Assembly (NCBI GenBank): GCA_002835675.1
Contig: PIZR01000003.1
Location: 545,392 to 609,391 of the forward strand
Length of the DNA stretch: 64,000 nt
Source of the DNA: Bacillus sp. BA3
Lineage (GTDB): Bacteria; Bacillota; Bacilli; Bacillales; DSM-1321
Direction of reading: 5' to 3'
Shown here: one piece after another, positions 59,476-64,000 of the stretch
How the letters are laid out: the number at the start of each line of letters is the position of its first letter
How positions within the stretch are numbered: position 1 is the stretch's first letter
The notes under the pieces: model-generated
What the model was told of the DNA's origin: nothing
Databases searched by the model: none
The model's input: only the letters and a program-made list of their open reading frames with translations
Translations under genes and position numbers: made by a program

Positions 59476-62028
59476 ATGTCAGAAAATGAAAGATCAGGTG
59501 TTAAAGAAATAAATATAAGTACCGAGATGCGGACATCGTTTTTGGATTATGCGATGAGCGTTATCGTGTCGCGGGCTTTGCCTGATGTAAGGGACGGTTT
59601 GAAACCGGTACACCGAAGAATTCTTTATGCAATGAACGATCTTGGAATGACTTCGGATAAACCATTTAAGAAATCAGCCCGTATTGTCGGGGAAGTCATC
59701 GGTAAATATCACCCGCATGGTGATTCGGCAGTATATGAAACGATGGTACGGATGGCGCAGCCTTTTAACTATCGCTATATGCTTGTAGATGGACATGGGA
59801 ATTTCGGTTCGGTTGATGGTGACCAAGCTGCCGCAATGAGGTACACCGAAGCGAGAATGTCGAAAATCTCGATGGAGTTACTCCGCGATTTAAATAAAGA
59901 TACGGTCAATTTCCAGGATAACTACGATGGTTCAGAAAGAGAACCAGCCGTCATGCCTGCCCGTTTCCCGAACTTGTTGGTGAATGGTTCATCAGGAATA
60001 GCGGTAGGAATGGCAACCAATATTCCGCCCCATCAATTAGGTGAGGTAATTGACGGCGTATTGGCTTTAAGCAAGAATCCTGAGATTACAATTCCAGAGT
60101 TGATGGAATATATTCCTGGTCCGGACTTTCCGACTGCCGGTTTGATTTTAGGGAGAAGCGGAATCAGAAAGGCCTATGAAACCGGTAAAGGGTCAATCAT
60201 TCAACGGGCGAAAGTCGAGATTGAAGAGAAACCGAATGGTAAGCAGGTAATCCTTGTTAAGGAAATCCCTTATCAAGTGAATAAAGCAAGATTGATTGAA
60301 AAAATTGCAGAACTTGCCCGAGATAAGAAAATCGAAGGCATCACCGACTTACGGGATGAATCGGATCGCAATGGCATGCGTATCGTCATGGAGCTTCGAA
60401 AGGATGTTAATGCGAATGTCCTTTTAAACAACCTGTATAAGCATACCGCGATGCAGACCACCTTCGGAATCAATCTGCTTGCTTTGGTGGACGGTCAGCC
60501 AAAGGTGCTGAATTTAAAACAATGCCTACGCTACTACTTGGAGCATCAGCAGGTAGTCATACGTCGCAGGACTGAATTTGAACTGCGGAAAGCGGAGGCC
60601 CGTGCCCATATTTTAGAAGGTTTGCGTATTGCACTTGATAATTTGGACGCAGTCATCTCGTTGATCCGCAGTTCCCAAACGACAGATATTGCCCGTGAAG
60701 GCTTAATGACACAATTCTCACTTTCCGAAAAACAGGCGCAAGCTATCCTGGATATGCGTTTACAGCGCTTGACAGGTCTGGAACGTGAAAAAATTGAAGA
60801 TGAATACCAGGCATTAATGGCTATAATTGCAGAATATAAAGCGATTCTTGCTGATGAGGAAAAGGTTCTTGAAATTATTCGTGAAGAACTTCTTGAAATT
60901 AAAGAACGTTTTGATGATAAACGGAGAACTGAAATCACATTAGCCGGGTTTGAAAGCCTGGAAGATGAAGATTTAATCCCAGAGGAAAATATAATCGTGA
61001 CACTTACGCATAACGGTTATATTAAACGCTTGCCTGCAACCACATACCGCAGTCAAAAACGCGGGGGGCGCGGAATACAGGGTATGGGCACGAATACAGA
61101 TGACTTTGTCGGTCACTTGTTAACCACTTCGACTCATGACACTCTATTATTCTTCACCAACAAAGGTAAGGTCTATCGTTCCAAAGGTTATGAAATACCT
61201 GAATATGGAAGGACAGCAAAAGGATTGCCGCTTATCAACCTGTTGGAAGTCGATAAAGGTGAGTGGGTCAATGCAATCATACCGGTGAAGGAATTTGCGG
61301 ACGATTGGTATTTATTCTTCACGACCAGACATGGGATATCGAAGCGTACACCTTTGTCGTCTTTTGCAAATATCCGTAATAATGGTTTAATTGCCCTAGG
61401 CTTACGTGAAGATGATGAATTGATTTCTGTCCGTCTTACGAATGGAGAGAAACAGATCATAATTGGAACGAAAGCCGGGATGATGATCCGTTTCCCTGAG
61501 ACGGATGTACGGACAATGGGACGTACTGCGGCGGGAGTGAAAGGGATTTCCTTAGGGACGAATGATGAAGTTGTCGGAATGGAAATTCTTGAAGATGATG
61601 AAGAAGTCCTGATCGTTACGAAAAACGGCTATGGAAAACGGACCTCTGCGGAAGAATACCGTATTCAAAGCCGTGGAGGAAAAGGAATAAAAACATGTAA
61701 TGTCACTGAGAAAAATGGTGAACTTATAGCTGTGAAAACAGTTACGGGTGTAGAGGAAGATTTAATGCTGATTACAGCAGCTGGTGTATTGATCCGAATG
61801 GAAGTCGAAGGCATTTCTAAAACGGGCCGTAATACACAGGGTGTTAAGCTCATCCGACTCGAATCCGCAGATAATGAATATGTTTCGACGGTTGCCATCG
61901 TAGGAAGGGAAGAAGAAGAAGAAAAAGACCTGGATATAGAAACGGTCACGACTCTAGATCCGGATTCTGATCCTGAACCTACCGTAATTGAAGAAAATGA
62001 TGAAACTGAAAAAGATACGGAAGAATAA
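59476..62028 (+). CDS. gyrA: DNA gyrase subunit A
   Basis: 850 residues. Winged-helix/tower breakage-reunion domain with catalytic Tyr in [13 protein letters not shown] (about residue 123) and the quinolone region [19 protein letters not shown], where Ser84 and Glu88 are the sensitive-type residues. C-terminal beta-pinwheel with GyrA box [11 protein letters not shown] and [18 protein letters not shown] repeats. Ends in an unusually acidic tail ([14 protein letters not shown]...), making it about 30 residues longer than I recall for B. subtilis. ATG 59476 with AGGAGG upstream. Confidence 0.98.
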   Translation: MSENERSGVKEINISTEMRTSFLDYAMSVIVSRALPDVRDGLKPVHRRILYAMNDLGMTSDKPFKKSARIVGEVIGKYHPHGDSAVYETMVRMAQPFNYRYMLVDGHGNFGSVDGDQAAAMRYTEARMSKISMELLRDLNKDTVNFQDNYDGSEREPAVMPARFPNLLVNGSSGIAVGMATNIPPHQLGEVIDGVLALSKNPEITIPELMEYIPGPDFPTAGLILGRSGIRKAYETGKGSIIQRAKVEIEEKPNGKQVILVKEIPYQVNKARLIEKIAELARDKKIEGITDLRDESDRNGMRIVMELRKDVNANVLLNNLYKHTAMQTTFGINLLALVDGQPKVLNLKQCLRYYLEHQQVVIRRRTEFELRKAEARAHILEGLRIALDNLDAVISLIRSSQTTDIAREGLMTQFSLSEKQAQAILDMRLQRLTGLEREKIEDEYQALMAIIAEYKAILADEEKVLEIIREELLEIKERFDDKRRTEITLAGFESLEDEDLIPEENIIVTLTHNGYIKRLPATTYRSQKRGGRGIQGMGTNTDDFVGHLLTTSTHDTLLFFTNKGKVYRSKGYEIPEYGRTAKGLPLINLLEVDKGEWVNAIIPVKEFADDWYLFFTTRHGISKRTPLSSFANIRNNGLIALGLREDDELISVRLTNGEKQIIIGTKAGMMIRFPETDVRTMGRTAAGVKGISLGTNDEVVGMEILEDDEEVLIVTKNGYGKRTSAEEYRIQSRGGKGIKTCNVTEKNGELIAVKTVTGVEEDLMLITAAGVLIRMEVEGISKTGRNTQGVKLIRLESADNEYVSTVAIVGREEEEEKDLDIETVTTLDPDSDPEPTVIEENDETEKDTEE

Positions 62029-62044
62029 TCTTTTCATAAAAAAG

Positions 62045-62076
62045 GGGGTTCGGAATTTTAATTCTGAACCCCTTTT
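62045..62076 (+). terminator. Terminator of gyrA
   Basis: 13-base stem GGGGTTCGGAATT / AATTCTGAACCCC (one G-U) and TTTT. Sixteen bases after the gyrA stop. Confidence 0.85.
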
Positions 62077-62129
62077 GAAATTCCCTTTGAATTTTAAGGC
62101 AAAGGGTTCTATCAAAAGTTAAAACAAAG

Positions 62130-62176
62130 TTGATTGGAGCGGGACTCCTGCGGGAAAGTGAGTACCTGTAGAGGAA
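62130..62176. repeat. Fragment of a dispersed Bacillus repeat (tentative)
   Basis: TTGATTGGAGCGGGACTCC, then TGCGGGAAAGTGAG. From memory this resembles a small dispersed palindromic element with TGGAGCGGAAGG...GACTCCTGCGGGA seen in intergenic DNA of many bacilli; here it is incomplete. It is GC-richer than its flanks. Needs a self-genome search. Confidence 0.45.
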
Positions 62177-62214
62177 ATCAATGCTCAAATTGTATAGACC
62201 GTAAAAAAACTGTA

Positions 62215-62244
62215 GACCCAGCAATTAAGCTGGGTCTTTTTTTT
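62215..62244 (+). terminator. Strong terminator upstream of the HD-GYP gene
   Basis: Perfect 8-base stem GACCCAGC / GCTGGGTC with a 6-base loop and eight T. A second terminator after gyrA; no gene lies between the two (62077-62214), which holds only the repeat fragment. Confidence 0.92.
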
Positions 62245-62411
62245 GCGCATTAGCGTATTTCAAAATGATAATGTAGGTAAAAAGACTCGTTAGTTTTGCA
62301 TAAGTTTGCTAATAAATTGAATTTTTTTAGGTATTTAATCATAATAAAGATAGTTTTTACCATGTTTTTCAAGTAAAATGATACTCATTAATACTACCGA
62401 GGTGAAACGTT

Positions 62412-63485
62412 TTGCTAGTGAAAACTCGCTATTTAATTGAAGGCTGCATCCTCTCGAAAGAGATTAGAGGTCTTTCGAACCACCCCATTATGTATGAAAA
62501 AACAATATTGACCAAGCGATTGATTGAGGCTTTGCAAGCATTTTTTATAACAGAGGTAAGCGTTGAAAAAACTTTGATTGATGGAAAGAAATTTCTGCCG
62601 AAAGAAGTAATGGATCTAGAATTGGATGAAATCGAAGAGTCATTGGATTTTACGGATTTGTATCTTAAGTCAGTAGAAACATATAAACGATTATTTAAAA
62701 ATTGGCAGGCGGGTAGTAAAGTCGAGGTGGCCATGATTCGTTTAATCATGATTCCCCTTATGGATAAGGCTTTAGAGGAACCAGGAAACATTTTGATGCT
62801 GCACCACTATTGCACTAAAGAAGAATATGTATATCATCATGCCATTTCCATTGGATTGATAGGAGGATATATTGCATATAAAATGAAATGCAATAGGGCT
62901 GATGTCTACCAAGCGGCAATTGGCGGATGTCTGGCAGATTGCGGGATGGCAAAGCTGTCACCAAGGTTATTAAATAAAACGGAAAGCCTGACAGCGGATG
63001 ATTATGAGGAGATACATGCTCATCCTATTTTCAGCTATAAGATGATTAAAGATAGTTCAAGCATAAAGGATAGTGTGAAGTTAGCCGTTCTAGAGCATCA
63101 TGGAAGGTTAGATGGAACGGGTTATCCCAAAAGATTGAAAACAAAGCCCATGAATCTATTCTCAAAAATCATTGCTGTTGCAGATGTATTTCACGCCATG
63201 ACTTCCGAAAGGACATATAGAAAGAAACAATCACCGTTTAAGGTATTGGAGATGATCTTACATGATGACTTTGGTAAATTCGATATTGGGGTAGTTAAAA
63301 CCTTGTTATCAAGCTTCGCTAATTTTTCCATGGGAAGCATGGTCAAACTGAACAATGGATTCATCGCTGAAATCATTTTCATTGATGCCGTCTCGCAAAC
63401 AAGACCGGTCATAAAGGTGATGGATAGTGGACAAATAATCAATTTAGGGATTAATCGTGAATTATATATAGAAGAAATACTATAA
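62412..63485 (+). CDS. HD-GYP-like protein with degenerate HD motif
   Basis: 357 residues, soluble. A unique N-terminal part (1-130) precedes an HD-GYP-like domain (about 135-290). First His in YVYHHAISIGL, later HAHPIFSYKM, HHGRLDGTGYPKRL (GYP retained) and VADVFHAMTSERTYRKK. But the HD pair is LADCGMAKL: Ala replaces the metal-binding His, and HHE is HHG. It may bind rather than hydrolyse cyclic dinucleotides. Start is TTG at 62412 behind GAGGTGAAACG. Located between gyrA and the rRNA operon; a short terminator follows. Confidence 0.85.
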   Translation: MLVKTRYLIEGCILSKEIRGLSNHPIMYEKTILTKRLIEALQAFFITEVSVEKTLIDGKKFLPKEVMDLELDEIEESLDFTDLYLKSVETYKRLFKNWQAGSKVEVAMIRLIMIPLMDKALEEPGNILMLHHYCTKEEYVYHHAISIGLIGGYIAYKMKCNRADVYQAAIGGCLADCGMAKLSPRLLNKTESLTADDYEEIHAHPIFSYKMIKDSSSIKDSVKLAVLEHHGRLDGTGYPKRLKTKPMNLFSKIIAVADVFHAMTSERTYRKKQSPFKVLEMILHDDFGKFDIGVVKTLLSSFANFSMGSMVKLNNGFIAEIIFIDAVSQTRPVIKVMDSGQIINLGINRELYIEEIL

Positions 63486-63491
63486 AGTTCA

Positions 63492-63532
63492 AAGAAAAAG
63501 TATACTCTTAAAATGTATGCTTTTTCTTCTTG
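63492..63532 (+). terminator. Terminator of the HD-GYP-like gene
   Basis: 14-base stem AAGAAAAAGTATAC / GTATGCTTTTTCTT (one G-U) with an 8-base loop, 7 bases after the stop. Confidence 0.75.
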
Positions 63533-63599
63533 ATTAGGTGTACAGTCATAGGATTTGAAATCTATGAATTCATGTATATTATTTATTTTAAAATAACTA

Positions 63600-63628
63600 T
63601 TGCTTTTATTCCTGATACTAGATATAAT
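63600..63628 (+). promoter_or_regulatory. rRNA operon promoter P1
   Basis: TTGCTT (63600-63605), 17-base spacer, TATAAT (63623-63628). Lies 59 bases upstream of P2. Confidence 0.75.
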
Positions 63629-63658
63629 AACTAAGTCGACAGCGAAAGAAAAAAGTTG

Positions 63659-63687
63659 TTGACAAAAAATAATATAGTTGATATATT
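63659..63687 (+). promoter_or_regulatory. rRNA operon promoter P2
   Basis: TTGACA (63659-63664), 17-base spacer, TATATT (63682-63687). Near-consensus and correctly placed about 115 bases before mature 16S. Confidence 0.88.
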
Positions 63688-63720
63688 ATTAAAGTCGTTT
63701 CCAAACGAACGACGATAAAT

Positions 63721-63735
63721 TGCTCTTTGAAAACT
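63721..63735 (+). promoter_or_regulatory. boxA antitermination element
   Basis: TGCTCTTTGAAAACT, the standard boxA of Bacillus rRNA leaders, where Nus factors bind. Confidence 0.85.
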
Positions 63736-63809
63736 GAACAAAACAAAGCGCCAACGTTAAATTTTAAGTGAGCACACACTATCAAAAAAGCAAATGAGCA
63801 AGTCAAACA

Positions 63810-64000
63810 TTTCTTCGGAGAGTTTGATCCTGGCTCAGGACGAACGCTGGCGGCGTGCCTAATACATGCAAGTCGAGCGAATCGATGGGAGCTTGCTCCC
63901 TGAGATTAGCGGCGGACGGGTGAGTAACACGTGGGCAACCTGCCTATAAGACTGGGATAACTTCGGGAAACCGGAGCTAATACCGGATACGTTCTTTTCT
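63810..64000 (+). rRNA. 16S rRNA, 5' part
   Basis: Starts at about TTTCTTCGGAGAGTTTGATC and includes the universal AGAGTTTGATCCTGGCTCAG site, GCGGCGGACGGGTGAGTAAC and the V1 region. About 190 bases are present and the rest lies beyond the right edge. The V1 sequence looks like the Bacillus simplex / Peribacillus group. First gene of an rRNA operon following gyrA, as in B. subtilis rrnO. Confidence 0.98.

Overview
The window is a piece of a low-GC Gram-positive chromosome spanning the replication origin of a Bacillus-type bacterium. The dnaA-dnaN-yaaA-recF-remB-gyrB-gyrA run, the rpmH-rnpA-spoIIIJ-jag-mnmE-mnmG-rsmG-noc-soj-spo0J run and sporulation genes (spoIIIJ, yyaC) point to Bacillaceae. 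The first ~190 bases of a 16S rRNA at the right edge look, from memory, like the Bacillus simplex / Peribacillus group; this is recognition, not a search result.

Left arm, 1-20 kb (accessory and metabolic). Genes 1-6831 (minus) form a rhizobactin/schizokinen-type siderophore operon, rhbA-F, with rhbF cut by the window edge. Its promoter lies inside two Fur boxes arranged as a perfect inverted repeat. Next, on plus, comes a three-gene cassette: VTC (polyphosphate-polymerase-like) domain protein, DUF4956 membrane protein and a membrane-anchored CotH-kinase-like protein. A cytoplasmic alpha-amylase behind a good sigma-B-type promoter, pepT, the large catalase katE (also with a sigma-B-type promoter), a patch of 21-bp tandem repeats, dbpA, hmoA, an RlmN-family methylase and rlmH follow.

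20-31 kb (cell envelope control). htrC, walJ, walI, walH, walK and walR are arranged as the WalRK operon on minus. Upstream is an M23 endopeptidase whose promoter is preceded by a three-half-site WalR box. Four tRNA genes (Lys-Glu-Asp-Phe) and purA with paired PurR boxes follow.

31-52 kb (replication, ribosome, segregation, RNA modification). dnaC, rplI, gdpP, yybS, rpsR, ssb, rpsF, ychF, yyzM, an MscS channel, yyaC (plus), a DUF554 protein, spo0J, soj, noc, rsmG, mnmG, mnmE, jag, spoIIIJ, rnpA and rpmH. Except for yyaC, all run on minus, away from oriC, so leading-strand orientation switches at about 52 kb.

52-64 kb (origin and right arm). oriC is bipartite: DnaA boxes before dnaA, and boxes plus a DnaA-trio and AT-rich unwinding region between dnaA and dnaN. 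Two additional DnaA-box clusters lie at about 20.0 and 49.6 kb. A degenerate HD-GYP protein follows gyrA, then tandem rRNA promoters, boxA and the start of 16S rRNA.

Most of the window is conserved core. The points most worth a second look are the VTC-DUF4956-CotH cassette, the WalR-box-driven M23 gene, the RlmN-family gene outside its usual locus, the asparagine in the EGDSAGG motif of GyrB, the HD-GYP protein lacking the HD histidine, the extra DnaA-box clusters, and a parS-like palindrome between rpsF and ssb. I found no insertion sequence, prophage or CRISPR array.
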